This document shows positions 35,303 to 44,458 of a DNA stretch of 64,000 nucleotides, piece after piece (positions within the stretch are counted from its first letter, which is position 1; each line of letters starts with the position of its first letter). Origin of the DNA: UBA2779 sp965232615 (GTDB lineage Bacteria > Spirochaetota > Spirochaetia > DSM-2461); NCBI GenBank assembly GCA_965232615.1, contig OZ246985.1, positions 1,674,001 through 1,738,000 of the forward strand. The letters run 5' to 3'. The position numbers and the translations under genes are program-made. Below the pieces are notes generated by a model that saw only the letters and a program-made list of their open reading frames with translations, did no database searches and was not told where the DNA came from.

Positions 35303-35506
35303 AATTGTTGTATTCCTGATGACACCTAAGATATACAATAATTGCAGTAATGTCAATTTTTATAATAAAATAATCCTTCTAACAATGCGTCAATCTACCA
35401 GATGCTGCTGATAAAATTCCCCGGTCAGAAGGAATCAATCCCAGGAAGGATTGAAATCATACTTTATATGCCTGTCAGACCGGTATACAAAACTGTTTGT
35501 ACTGGA

Positions 35507-35884
35507 TTAATCTTTCCGGACAGTTGCCCGGCAGATAACATTTCCCACGTTATCCTCCAGAAACTGAATCCGTCCTTCCAGGTGTTTTCTATACCTGATA
35601 TACACCCAGTATGAAACAGCCTCTGTAAGGTTTTCTTCATTCAGTACTGTTTCTTCCAGAGGAATTCCCGCGTACTGCTTCAATGCTGTTGACCTCGTAA
35701 ACAACCATGAGAGAAATGGTATATACAGACCAGCCACGACACAGCCAGTAATCAATGACTTGACCAAAATGGAAATACCTGCTGCTCCGGTTTGAAATAT
35801 GACGAATGCCACTATAACCGTTAACAATAACAACCCTGAGACAAGCCCGCTAATTACCAGCAGTTTTTTGAAATTTCTATTCAT
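35507..35884 (-). CDS. Small membrane protein of unknown function
   Basis: 125 aa from the ATG at 35884 (AGGG upstream); an in-frame extension to 36007 has no ribosome site and would overlap argF. Two hydrophobic helices (LLVISGLVSGLLLLTVIVAF and SLITGCVVAGLYIPFLSWLF) are followed by a soluble charged C-terminus of ~55 residues (YRKHLEGRIQFLEDNVGNV). I do not recognise a family. Divergent from argF. Confidence 0.6.
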   Translation of the reverse strand: MNRNFKKLLVISGLVSGLLLLTVIVAFVIFQTGAAGISILVKSLITGCVVAGLYIPFLSWLFTRSTALKQYAGIPLEETVLNEENLTEAVSYWVYIRYRKHLEGRIQFLEDNVGNVICRATVRKD

Positions 35885-36000
35885 TTCTATACCCTGATTT
35901 ATTGTACATGATATACATATTTTATAGAATAACCAGAGACTATTGAATAAACCTGTTTCATCAGAAGTTTTACTGTATTCCTGAATGAGAGGTATCCGCC

Positions 36001-36993
36001 ATGTCAATCAACCTGAAAGGAAGATCTTTATTAACACTCCGGGATCTCACACCGGAAGAGATTATCTTCCTCATAGATTCTGCTGTTGATTTGAAGTCGA
36101 AAAAACGCTCAGGCATCCGTGGTGAGGGACTGAGAGGAAAGAATATCATACTTATTTTTGAAAAAGCATCCACACGAACCCGATGTGCTTTTGAAGTGGC
36201 GGTGTATGATGAAGGGGGATGTGTAACCTTTCTTACCAACAGCCAGATGGGAAAGAAAGAATCCATCGAAGACACAGCCAGAGTCCTTGGTCGATACTAC
36301 GATGGAATTGAATTCAGAGGATTCCATCAAAAAACAGTTGAAACCCTGGCAAAATTCTCAGGCGTTCCCGTATGGAATGGCTTGACTGATCTTTATCATC
36401 CCACCCAGATCCTGGCAGATTTCATGACACTGCGTGAGCATACCTTAAAATCATTCAGGAGTATGAAACTTGTATTCATTGGTGATGCGCGCAATAACAT
36501 GGGGAATTCGTTGCTTATTGGCGCCGCTCAAACAGGCATGACATTTACAGCTATTGCGCCACCATCTCTGTTTCCTACCAGGGACATCGTCAACTATGCC
36601 CAGCAGGTTGCCAGCGAAACTGGAGCGGATATCACAATAACCGACGATATATTCGATGGGATCAAAGGTGCTGATGCTATCTATACGGATGTCTGGGCAT
36701 CACTGGGGGAAGAAGACCGATTTGCCGAAAGAATAGCTATGCTCAAACCATATAAGGTTGATAAAAATATTATGAAAAAGACTGGAAACTCCGAGACCTT
36801 GTTCATGCACTGTCTGCCTGCATTTCATGATGAGGAAACAGAAATTGGCAAAAAAGTTGCAATCGACCACAATATGAATTCCATGGAGGTGAGTGATGAA
36901 GTTTTCCGCTCCAGTCAATCCGTGGTTTTTGATCAGGCGGAAAATCGAATGCACACAATAAAATCAGTGATATTGGCCACTATTGGGAATTGA
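36001..36993 (+). CDS. argF: Ornithine carbamoyltransferase
   Basis: Transfers carbamoyl from carbamoyl phosphate to ornithine, giving citrulline (arginine synthesis or, reversed, the arginine deiminase route). 330 aa, full length. Carbamoyl-phosphate site FEKASTRTRCAFE (about 50-62), HPTQILAD (about 133), ornithine-loop region DVWASLGEE and the HCLPAFHD Cys motif (about 267-274). The N-terminus MSINLKGRSLLTLRDLTPEE is typical. No arc or other arg genes flank it, so direction in vivo cannot be read; it sits alone before ilvC. Confidence 0.95.
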   Translation: MSINLKGRSLLTLRDLTPEEIIFLIDSAVDLKSKKRSGIRGEGLRGKNIILIFEKASTRTRCAFEVAVYDEGGCVTFLTNSQMGKKESIEDTARVLGRYYDGIEFRGFHQKTVETLAKFSGVPVWNGLTDLYHPTQILADFMTLREHTLKSFRSMKLVFIGDARNNMGNSLLIGAAQTGMTFTAIAPPSLFPTRDIVNYAQQVASETGADITITDDIFDGIKGADAIYTDVWASLGEEDRFAERIAMLKPYKVDKNIMKKTGNSETLFMHCLPAFHDEETEIGKKVAIDHNMNSMEVSDEVFRSSQSVVFDQAENRMHTIKSVILATIGN

Positions 36994-37041
36994 CTCTCAG
37001 GCAAAGTCATCCTATACTTGGTATCAATCTGGAGAAACTCA

Positions 37042-38505
37042 ATGAATTACTTTAATGCTCTTCCATTCAGGGAAAAAGTACAGCAGCTCGGTACCTGCCG
37101 ATTTATGGACGCAGGTGAATTCAACGGCACAGCAGCGCTCAGGGATGCGCGGATTGTAATCCTGGGGTGCGGATCTCAAGGTCTGAATCAGGGCCTCAAT
37201 CTTCGCGACAGTTGTTTGAATGTTGCTTATGCGCTACGCAATGAATCAATATCTGAAAAGCGGCTGTCATGGAGAAATGCCACTGAGAACAAATTTGAAG
37301 TAGGAACTTTTGAAGACCTCATACCGATGGCCGATCTTGTAATGAACCTTACTCCTGACAAGCAGCATAGTGCGGTAGTCTCAAAGATTATCCCTCTTAT
37401 GAAAAAAGGATCAACACTTGGCTATTCCCATGGTTTCAATATTGTCGAAGAAGGTATGAAAATCCGGGATGATATTACCGTAATAATGATTGCGCCCAAA
37501 AGTCCGGGATCAGAGGTTCGTGAAGAATATAGGCGCGGCTTTGGTACCCCGACTCTCATTGCTGTCCATCCTGCAAACGACCCGGTCAATAAGGGTTGGG
37601 ATATAGCCAGGGCCTATGCCGCAGGCCTGGGTTCTGATCGCGCTGGAGTATTGGCCTCATCCTTTGTCGCCGAGGTGAAATCCGACCTTATGGGTGAACA
37701 GACAATTCTCTGCGGAATGCTACAAACCGGAACTCTTCTCTGCTATGATAAAATGCTGTCAAACGGTGTTGACGAACGCAAAGCTGCCTCATTAGTGCAA
37801 TTCGGCTGGGAGAGTATTACTGAAGCTCTGAAGCATGGCGGCATCACACACATGATGGATCGCCTCTCAAATACAGCTAAAATCCGTGCCCATGAACTTT
37901 CCATTCAACTAAAAACTATCATGCTCAACCTTTTTCGCAAGCACATGGACAACATCCTGTCAGGAAGTTTTTCAGAAACAATGATGAAAGACTGGGAGGC
38001 CGGTGACAGGGATCTTCTTGCGTGGAGGCAGGAAACATACGAAACGGCATTTGAAAAGACTCCAGATGCTGACAGGCTTCCATATCAAATGTATTTTGAC
38101 GAAGGGACAGCAATGACCGCTATGGTCAAAGCAGGAATAGAATCTGCTTTTGAAGTAATGGTCGAGTCAGGGATTAAGGAAGAATCCGCCTACTACGAAT
38201 CCCTCCATGAATTACCTCTCATCGCAAACCTTATCAGTAGAAAGAAGCTCTATGAAATGAACCGAGTAATCTCTGATACAGCCGAATACGGGAATTATCT
38301 GTTCACTCAGGATGCAATGCCTCTTTTAAAAGATTTTATCGAGCAGCTAAATGTCGTCGATTTAGGTCAATTATATAAACAGGATACGACTATTTCTGAT
38401 GAAGAACTTATCAATGTCAATAATGCTATTCGCAATCATCCAATTGAAAGGATTGGTAAAAAACTGAGAGAACAGATGAAAGGAATGAAATCATTGATAA
38501 ATTAA
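37042..38505 (+). CDS. ilvC: Ketol-acid reductoisomerase, class II (long form)
   Basis: NADPH-dependent isomerisation and reduction of acetolactate in valine, leucine and isoleucine synthesis. 487 aa from the ATG at 37042, chosen because GGAG lies 8 bases upstream (the frame is open from 37018). Rossmann motif VILGCGSQGLNQGLNLRDS, knotted domain with KSDLMGEQTILCGMLQ, and a duplicated C-terminal domain with ESAYYESLHELPLIANL. The length and duplication mark the enterobacterial class II enzyme, less common than the ~330-aa class I. Conservation with E. coli IlvC is very high by eye. Confidence 0.96.
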   Translation: MNYFNALPFREKVQQLGTCRFMDAGEFNGTAALRDARIVILGCGSQGLNQGLNLRDSCLNVAYALRNESISEKRLSWRNATENKFEVGTFEDLIPMADLVMNLTPDKQHSAVVSKIIPLMKKGSTLGYSHGFNIVEEGMKIRDDITVIMIAPKSPGSEVREEYRRGFGTPTLIAVHPANDPVNKGWDIARAYAAGLGSDRAGVLASSFVAEVKSDLMGEQTILCGMLQTGTLLCYDKMLSNGVDERKAASLVQFGWESITEALKHGGITHMMDRLSNTAKIRAHELSIQLKTIMLNLFRKHMDNILSGSFSETMMKDWEAGDRDLLAWRQETYETAFEKTPDADRLPYQMYFDEGTAMTAMVKAGIESAFEVMVESGIKEESAYYESLHELPLIANLISRKKLYEMNRVISDTAEYGNYLFTQDAMPLLKDFIEQLNVVDLGQLYKQDTTISDEELINVNNAIRNHPIERIGKKLREQMKGMKSLIN

Positions 38506-38544
38506 CATATTTCCCATCGATTTTGGATTTAAAATGCAAGTAAC

Positions 38545-38573
38545 TTGACAACTTGATAACAGTTTCATATTCT
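38545..38573 (+). promoter_or_regulatory. Sigma-70-type promoter with overlapping inverted repeat
   Basis: TTGACA (38545-38550), 17-base spacer, TATTCT (38568-38573), 46 bases before the next start codon. A GTTTCA...TGAAAC inverted repeat (38562-38579) overlaps the -10 box and could be an operator; that is inferred. Confidence 0.55.
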
Positions 38574-38619
38574 TGAAACGATTAAAATCAAAAGAACATA
38601 TTCCAGGGGAGAGTTATAA

Positions 38620-38940
38620 ATGTCCAGACCAAGAAAAACATTGAAATTTGAGTCTTTACTGGGTCCACTGAGTGTCGATGAGTTGAAGATACTGAAAGCT
38701 GAAATCGCAGTAAAAATTCGCCAGAAAGAAAGAGAAGAATCTCTTAAAAAAGCTGAATTGAGTTCTCGCAAGTTGAGAGACAAAATAAAGATTCATCAGA
38801 AGATTTCCTTCACCCATAGTACCCCGGGTGGGCAATTAATCAAAGCAGAAGTAATAGGTATCTTTGCGGACAAAGTGCAGGTTGAAGTAGGAGGCCGTAA
38901 ACGGTCTGTCGCACTGAGCCGTATTGTTGCCGTCGAATAG
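38620..38940 (+). CDS. Conserved-looking small basic protein, 106 aa
   Basis: I do not recognise a named family. The first ~65 residues are helical and highly charged (LSVDELKILKAEIAVKIRQK, EREESLKKAELSSRKLRDKI). The last ~40 look like a small beta-barrel (ISFTHSTPGGQLIKAEVIGI, FADKVQVEVGGRKRSVALSR) of KOW/Tudor-like appearance. A good ribosome site (AGGGGAGAG) and its own promoter support expression. A nucleic-acid-binding role is a guess from charge and shape. Confidence 0.7.
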   Translation: MSRPRKTLKFESLLGPLSVDELKILKAEIAVKIRQKEREESLKKAELSSRKLRDKIKIHQKISFTHSTPGGQLIKAEVIGIFADKVQVEVGGRKRSVALSRIVAVE

Positions 38941-39019
38941 CAGTTATTAAGAGGTGCGTTGTAGTTTTCTTCCAGCCTGGATGCGTGGCCGGTCAGAAAG
39001 CCTGCAAAGCTTCCTTCAA

Positions 39020-39135
39020 GGCAACCTCTAAAAACCGTTTTTGGAATTTGACACAGTAGCGGCGCGTTCCTCGGGCTACGCCCTGCGCAGCAGGCAGGTC
39101 GAGTCAAGAACTAAATGGGTTTTTTAGAGGTACCC
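39020..39135 (+). repeat. MITE-like element, short copy
   Basis: 116 bp, GGCAACCTCTAAAAACCG to TTTTTTAGAGGTACCC, with the GGGC-TAC-GCCC hairpin and the GTCGAGTCAAGAACTAAATGGG right half. Flanks do not match each other. An AGAGGTGCG-like fragment at 38950 and ATTA just before it (38946) and just after the right end (39136) suggest a nested or rearranged insertion. Confidence 0.8.
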
Positions 39136-39210
39136 ATTAAATGTTTGTGAAGAAAATCCATCCAGAACTTGCCATTATATCCTTATGTGGATATATTGAT
39201 AGACATTACA

Positions 39211-39371
39211 GGCAACCTCTAAAAAACTGTTTTTGGAATTTGGCGCAATGGCGGTGCGTTCCTCGGAGCTTTGCTCCTGCGGTACGCGCCTGCTTAAATG
39301 AGCATTTTGACAACGCAGTAGCGAGGAAAAAGATCAAGCCAGAAACGAAATAAGGTTTTTTAGAGGTGCCC
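39211..39371 (+). repeat. MITE-like element with TACA target duplication
   Basis: 161 bp, GGCAACCTCTAAAAAACTG to TTTTTTAGAGGTGCCC, core GGAGC-TTT-GCTCC hairpin inside a larger GGTGCGT/ACGCGCC stem. TACA is present directly on both sides (39207-39210 and 39372-39375). It lies 34 bases before trxA, so it may also influence trxA transcription. Confidence 0.9.
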
Positions 39372-39405
39372 TACACAAGGTGCAATAGCATCAAAGGAGC
39401 TTTCA

Positions 39406-39762
39406 ATGGCAGAACTGCTGACAGCTGATGAATTTAAGGAGAAGATTCATGATTACAGCGCTGGAGATGAATGGAACTACAAAGGTGATGTTCCTGGTTT
39501 GATTGATTTTTATGCCGACTGGTGCGGACCCTGTAAAATGATAGCCCCTCTTATTGATGAACTTGCCGCAAAATATGCTGGTAAGCTCAATGTATGGAAA
39601 GTTGATACTGATGCTCAGCAGGAGTTGGCGATGCAGTACAACATATCGAGTATACCAACCCTGATGTTTATCCCTGTCAAAGGACAACCAACGATGTCCG
39701 CCGGGGTTCAACCAAAGGCTTCTCTGGAAAAACTCATTGAGGAGAAATTAGGGGTAAAATAA
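39406..39762 (+). CDS. trxA: Thioredoxin
   Basis: Cytoplasmic dithiol-disulfide oxidoreductase, 118 aa. Active site WCGPCKMIAPL at about residues 44-54, the following LAAKYAGKLNVWKVDTD, and the cis-Pro loop SSIPTLMF. The ~12-residue N-terminal extension (MAELLTADEFKEKIHDY...) is normal. AAAGGAGC precedes the ATG. A single gene directly downstream of a MITE-like element. Confidence 0.94.
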   Translation: MAELLTADEFKEKIHDYSAGDEWNYKGDVPGLIDFYADWCGPCKMIAPLIDELAAKYAGKLNVWKVDTDAQQELAMQYNISSIPTLMFIPVKGQPTMSAGVQPKASLEKLIEEKLGVK

Positions 39763-39964
39763 TTATTCCCAACCTATGCAGCATGTAGTTTCAAGAGTTA
39801 CTTTGATGCCCTGATGATCCAGTTCGCTCTGAAAGGCGAGGAAACAGAGATTCCAACTGAATTCTAAACCGATGAAGATGCATTTCATTCCCGGATCCGA
39901 AAAGCCAACCATAACGACTTACCCAACCACAGAAAAACAGTCAGTATGGAATATAAGGAGAAAA

Positions 39965-40939
39965 ATGAAAATACTCATCATCGGCGGGGCAGGATACATA
40001 GGAAGTCATGTCGCCCATGCTTTTATTGATAATGGAGACCAGGTTACTGTACTGGACAATTTCTCCACAGGCAGCCGGATCAACATTCCAGAGCACATGG
40101 AAATCTATGAGGGAAATATCCTGGATAAGAATTGGCTGAAAAACATATTTTCCAAAGGCTGGGATGGGATTGTTCACCTTGCAGCATTCAAAGCTGCCGG
40201 AGAATCAATGGAAAACCCGGGCAAGTACTCCGTGAATAATATCGCAGGGACAATAAACATCCTCAACGCCATGCATGAGACTGGAATACAGGCGCTGGTG
40301 TTTTCTTCATCCGCAGCCATTTTCGGTGAACCAGAATACCTGCCCATCGATGAATATCATTCAACAACTCCAAAAAACTTCTATGGATTTACTAAACTGG
40401 AGATTGAAAATCTGATGGACTGGTATGATGAACTCTGGGGAATGAAATTTGCCTCACTCCGTTACTTCAATGCTGCCGGCTATGACATTCAATCCCGTGT
40501 GGCGGAACCTGAACACAATCCACAAAACCTGATTCCCATATTGATGGAGACAGCAGCAGGAAGAAGGGACTGTCTCATAATCAATGGGGATGATTACGAC
40601 ACCCCGGATGGCACCTGCATTCGTGATTATGTCCATGTCTCTGATCTCGCTGATGCCCATGTTTCCTCCATGAAGTATATAAAAGGCACACAGAAGAGCA
40701 TCAAAATAAATCTCGGAAGTGAATCAGGCATCAGTGTTACTCAGATCATCAAGGAAGGCATTCGAATAACCGGTATTGATATTCCATACGAGGTTGGGCC
40801 CCGCCGAAAGGGAGACCCGGCAAAACTCATTGCCTCATCCAAACGGGCCAGGGAGGTTTTAAAATGGACAGCAAGCCGCAGTGATGCAGAGACTCTTCTT
40901 TCCAGTACATGGGAAGTATATAAAAAGATTTATAATTGA
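39965..40939 (+). CDS. galE: UDP-glucose 4-epimerase family protein
   Basis: NAD-dependent sugar-nucleotide epimerase (extended SDR), 324 aa from 39965, where AAGGAG precedes the ATG; the open frame to 39872 is ignored. NAD motif GGAGYIGSHVAHAF at the N-terminus, catalytic FSSSAAIFG and YGFTK (YxxxK), RYFNAAGYD, and GTCIRDYVHVSDLADAHV. It is closest to GalE rather than to other epimerases, but the exact substrate (Glc/Gal or GlcNAc/GalNAc) is not resolved. No sugar operon surrounds it. Confidence 0.9.
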   Translation: MKILIIGGAGYIGSHVAHAFIDNGDQVTVLDNFSTGSRINIPEHMEIYEGNILDKNWLKNIFSKGWDGIVHLAAFKAAGESMENPGKYSVNNIAGTINILNAMHETGIQALVFSSSAAIFGEPEYLPIDEYHSTTPKNFYGFTKLEIENLMDWYDELWGMKFASLRYFNAAGYDIQSRVAEPEHNPQNLIPILMETAAGRRDCLIINGDDYDTPDGTCIRDYVHVSDLADAHVSSMKYIKGTQKSIKINLGSESGISVTQIIKEGIRITGIDIPYEVGPRRKGDPAKLIASSKRAREVLKWTASRSDAETLLSSTWEVYKKIYN

Positions 40940-41011
40940 CATCAACAGGATATTTGTTACTTGAAATTATGAGTATTACACTTGATATTATCAACTTGCA
41001 AGGAGCCATTC

Positions 41012-41941
41012 ATGCTGGTCAATAACATGACAGAGCTAATTGGGAATACACCTATAATCAAACTGAGTACAATTTCAGATGAAGTGGGAGCATCAATTTA
41101 CTTGAAGTTGGAATCCCTCAACCCAATGAGCAGTGTTAAGGACAGACTGGGAACAGCATTAATACAGGATGCCGAGAAAAAAGGATTACTGGGACCAGAG
41201 TCACTCATTGTTGAACCTACCAGTGGAAATACAGGCATTGCGCTGGCCTTTATCTGTGCCCAGCGTGGATATAAACTTGCACTGACCATGCCGGAATCTA
41301 TGAGTATGGAAAGATTTCGAATACTGACCGCCCTTGGAGCGACCCTACACCTTACACCTGCCCATGAAGGTATGACTGGCGCTATCAAGAAGGCTCAGGA
41401 AATAACAGAGTCTATAAAAGGGGCCATCAGTCTTAAGCAATTTGACAATGAAGCCAATCCAGCCTGGCATGAGGCCACAACCGGACCGGAAATATACAGG
41501 GATCTCAATGGTGAAATTGCCGTGTTCGTTGCCGGTATAGGAACTGGGGGAACCTTTACCGGTGTATCTCGATACATAAAAAAACAAACAACCAATGTCC
41601 ACTCAGTAGCCGTCGAACCGGCGGGATCCGCCGTTCTTTCCGGCAATCCACCAGGGCCTCATAAAATACAGGGAATTGGCGCAGGATTCATTCCAGGTAT
41701 TCTAGATGTAGATTTAATCGATGAAATAATACAGATAGAAGCTGATGAAGCAGGAAAGATATCCCGTCGTCTGGCTTGCGAGGAAGGTATCATTGCAGGC
41801 ATATCCTCGGGCGCCAACGTCGCTGCGGCCATGCAGGTTGGCAGTCAGAAAAAATATAAAAACAAAAATATCGTTACCATAGCCTGTGACACCGGTGAAC
41901 GTTATTTGAGTACCTGGTTATTCCAGAAAGAGGAAAAATAA
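41012..41941 (+). CDS. cysK: Cysteine synthase (O-acetylserine sulfhydrylase)
   Basis: PLP enzyme making cysteine from O-acetylserine and sulfide, 309 aa. Start at 41012 with AAGGAG upstream. ELIGNTPIIKLS, the PLP-lysine motif NPMSSVKDRLG, the substrate loop EPTSGNTGIALAF and the phosphate-binding loop AGIGTGGTFTGVSRYIK are all present. The stop codon overlaps the metY start by one base, so sulfide assimilation to Cys and to homocysteine is co-expressed. Confidence 0.94.
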   Translation: MLVNNMTELIGNTPIIKLSTISDEVGASIYLKLESLNPMSSVKDRLGTALIQDAEKKGLLGPESLIVEPTSGNTGIALAFICAQRGYKLALTMPESMSMERFRILTALGATLHLTPAHEGMTGAIKKAQEITESIKGAISLKQFDNEANPAWHEATTGPEIYRDLNGEIAVFVAGIGTGGTFTGVSRYIKKQTTNVHSVAVEPAGSAVLSGNPPGPHKIQGIGAGFIPGILDVDLIDEIIQIEADEAGKISRRLACEEGIIAGISSGANVAAAMQVGSQKKYKNKNIVTIACDTGERYLSTWLFQKEEK

Positions 41942-43218
41942 TGGGATTTACAACTACAGCCATTCATGGAGGATGGGGACGTGAGCATTCTGTTCGTGCC
42001 GTTCCGGTACACCGGACAACAGCCTACAATTTCAAGGATTCGGAACATGCGGCTAATCTTTTTGCTCTCAAGGAATTGGGTCATATCTACACTCGCCTTC
42101 AGAATCCCACACAGGATATTCTTGAAACCCGATTAACCGAATTGGAAGGTGGGGTTGGAGCGCTGGCACATGCCTCAGGCACCGCAGCCATTTTCAACAG
42201 CATAATCAATATCGCGAAAGCGGGAGATGAGATTGTCGCATCCTCTGAGCTTTATGGGGGAACATTCACACAGTTCAAAGAGATTCTACCCAATTTCGGT
42301 ATCACAGTAAAATTTGTCAACCCTCACAACATTGATGAATGGAAGGCGGCTGTCACCAGTAAAACACGTGGATTCTATTATGAAACGATTGGGAATCCCT
42401 CATTGAGAGTTCCCGACTTTGACAGAATCAAGCAAGTGGCAGCCGATGCTCACATTCCAGTTCTGGTTGATGCGACATTTACCACACCTTACTTGTTCCG
42501 TGCTATCGAACATGGAGCCGATGTAATAATTCATTCACTGACAAAGTGGATAGGAGGTCATGGTACGGGCATTGGCGGCATTGTTGTTGATGCTGGAAAA
42601 TTCGACTGGACTGACCCAAAATTTTCGACTTTCAATGTACCGGATTCAGGTTATCATGGTCTACGCTACGCTCATGACCTTGGCGAACTGACTCCCCTCG
42701 CCTATATATTGAGAATGCGTCTGGTTCAAATGAGGAATCTCGGAGCATGCCTCAGCCCCGATAACGACTGGATATTCCTCCAGGGTCTGGAAACCCTTGC
42801 CCTGCGTATGGAAAAGCATTCAGAAAATGCATCCATTGTGGCAGAATTTCTCAGTGATCATCCTGCTGTGTCCTGGGTAAACTATCCTGGCCTTGAAAAG
42901 GATAACGACAATTACAGAATCTCGTCGCATTATTTGAAAAAAGGGTTTGGTGGAATGATAGTATTTGGAATCAAGGGAGCCAGGGACGCTGGAGCACGTT
43001 TCATAGAAAATCTCCAGCTCTTCAGCCATGTGGCAAACGTGGGCGATGCAAAAAGTCTGGCCATACATCCGGCATCCACAACTCATTCCCAACTCAGCGA
43101 GAGTGACTTAATCAAGGCAGGTGTACAATCAGATTTGATACGATTATCCATTGGTATCGAAGAATCAGAAGATATATTATCAGATCTGAAGTCAGCATTG
43201 GAAAAAGCCTCTGAATAA
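41941..43218 (+). CDS. metY: O-acetylhomoserine sulfhydrylase (Cys/Met metabolism PLP enzyme)
   Basis: Direct sulfhydrylation of O-acetylhomoserine to homocysteine; 425 aa, the usual MetY length. N-terminus FTTTAIHGGWGREHSVRAVP, YTRLQNPTQDILETRL, the PLP-lysine segment IIHSLTKWIGGHGTGIGGI and the C-terminal SVGIE-like LIRLSIGIEESEDI. Length and the QNPTQ and GGHGTGIGG motifs favour MetY over MetB/MetC/MegL. Overlaps the cysK stop. Confidence 0.92.
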   Translation: MGFTTTAIHGGWGREHSVRAVPVHRTTAYNFKDSEHAANLFALKELGHIYTRLQNPTQDILETRLTELEGGVGALAHASGTAAIFNSIINIAKAGDEIVASSELYGGTFTQFKEILPNFGITVKFVNPHNIDEWKAAVTSKTRGFYYETIGNPSLRVPDFDRIKQVAADAHIPVLVDATFTTPYLFRAIEHGADVIIHSLTKWIGGHGTGIGGIVVDAGKFDWTDPKFSTFNVPDSGYHGLRYAHDLGELTPLAYILRMRLVQMRNLGACLSPDNDWIFLQGLETLALRMEKHSENASIVAEFLSDHPAVSWVNYPGLEKDNDNYRISSHYLKKGFGGMIVFGIKGARDAGARFIENLQLFSHVANVGDAKSLAIHPASTTHSQLSESDLIKAGVQSDLIRLSIGIEESEDILSDLKSALEKASE

Positions 43219-43225
43219 TCAATGG

Positions 43226-43254
43226 ACACCCGAAAGGCGATTCGTTACGGGTGT
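43226..43254 (+). terminator. Hairpin after metY
   Basis: ACACCCG (43226-43232) pairs with CGGGTGT (43248-43254) 8 bases after the metY stop. The following T-run is weak (TTCATCTCT), so termination efficiency is uncertain. Confidence 0.5.
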
Positions 43255-43288
43255 TTCATCTCTATGAGAATTCAGGTATACTCATTTC

Positions 43289-44458
43289 ATGCACTTCGAT
43301 ATAAATTCAATTCTCGATTCTCTACCTCACTATCTCAAACAACTTGAGAACATCAGAGAAACTATCCTTTCCACAGCTGTCATGATCAATGAGATCCCAT
43401 CACCAACATTCCATGAGAAAAATAGGGCTCATTTCCTGGCTGACCGATTCAGTGACCTGGAAATGCTGAACGCATCCGTTGATGAAAAGGATAATGCTCT
43501 GGGAATCATTCCCGGTTCCGTCGGCGACAAAGATATTCTGGTAACAGCCCATCTGGACACTCTTTTCGACCAGACTGTTGATCACACAGTGACTCTGGAA
43601 CCAGCACAGATAACAGGTCCCGGAATCAGTGATAACAGTCTCGGTCTTGCCATTCTGGGATCACTGCCGCTAATTCTGGACTGTGTGAAGATGAAGTTTG
43701 AAGCCAACCTCGTTCTACTGGGCAGTTCCCGAAGCCTGGGCCCCGGGGATCTGGAGGGCATCAGCTTTGTTCTGGATAATTATCAGCGGACTTTTCATGC
43801 TGCCGTATGCCTGGAAGGGATACGGATAGGACGTTTGAGTTTCTCATCTATCGGTATGCTGAGAGGAACCCTGTCATACAGTATTCCTGAAAGGTATGAC
43901 TGGACAAAATTCAATTCTGTTGGCGCCATTGTTGACATGAATGATATGGTCAACAGAATCCTGGAGATTCCCTTACCGAGCAAACCAAAAACCAGTATTC
44001 TTCTGGGGCAGATCGAAGCGGGAACTTCATATAATACCCTGCCGACCAAAGCCAGATTAAGGATGGAAATACGGAGTGAATCGGAGGAAATTGTTTCCGA
44101 TCTGGCCTTAAGAATAAAAAATCTTGCCGAAGAAATGACATCAAAAACTGGAGCTTTCGTTCAATTTGAGGAAATAGCACGAAGAAAGCCCGGAGGTACA
44201 GAATTTTCCCACCCCTTGAACACAACTGCACGGGAAATTCTGAAAAGTCTGGGGATTGCACCAAGAGTAACTCCCAGTACGTCAGAAGTTGCCGCTCTTA
44301 TCGACCGGGGAATACCAGCAATTACCATCGGACTGACCAACGGGGAAAATGCTGGAGAAGAAAACGAATCCATTGATATTGAACCTATCAGTAAGGGTCT
44401 GGCCCAATTTGTCTCATTGCTCAAGGCCATAGATATGGGGTGTTCCAATGAGTCTTAA
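43289..44458 (+). CDS. M20-family metallopeptidase-like protein
   Basis: 389-aa protein of the M20 (ArgE/DapE/ACY1/CPG2) zinc hydrolase family. TAHLDTLFD supplies the first metal His and Asp; ITGPGISDNSLGLAIL supplies the bridging Asp region; a dimerisation-like insert follows (about residues 190-300) and a C-terminal half with AITIGLTNGENAGEENESID. It ends 11 bases inside the next gene. Substrate unknown. Confidence 0.8.
   Translation: MHFDINSILDSLPHYLKQLENIRETILSTAVMINEIPSPTFHEKNRAHFLADRFSDLEMLNASVDEKDNALGIIPGSVGDKDILVTAHLDTLFDQTVDHTVTLEPAQITGPGISDNSLGLAILGSLPLILDCVKMKFEANLVLLGSSRSLGPGDLEGISFVLDNYQRTFHAAVCLEGIRIGRLSFSSIGMLRGTLSYSIPERYDWTKFNSVGAIVDMNDMVNRILEIPLPSKPKTSILLGQIEAGTSYNTLPTKARLRMEIRSESEEIVSDLALRIKNLAEEMTSKTGAFVQFEEIARRKPGGTEFSHPLNTTAREILKSLGIAPRVTPSTSEVAALIDRGIPAITIGLTNGENAGEENESIDIEPISKGLAQFVSLLKAIDMGCSNES

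Noticed and set aside
35507..36007. Longer version of the small membrane protein starting at 36007
   Set aside because: The extension would overlap argF's start and has no ribosome site; the ATG at 35884 precedes the first membrane helix naturally.
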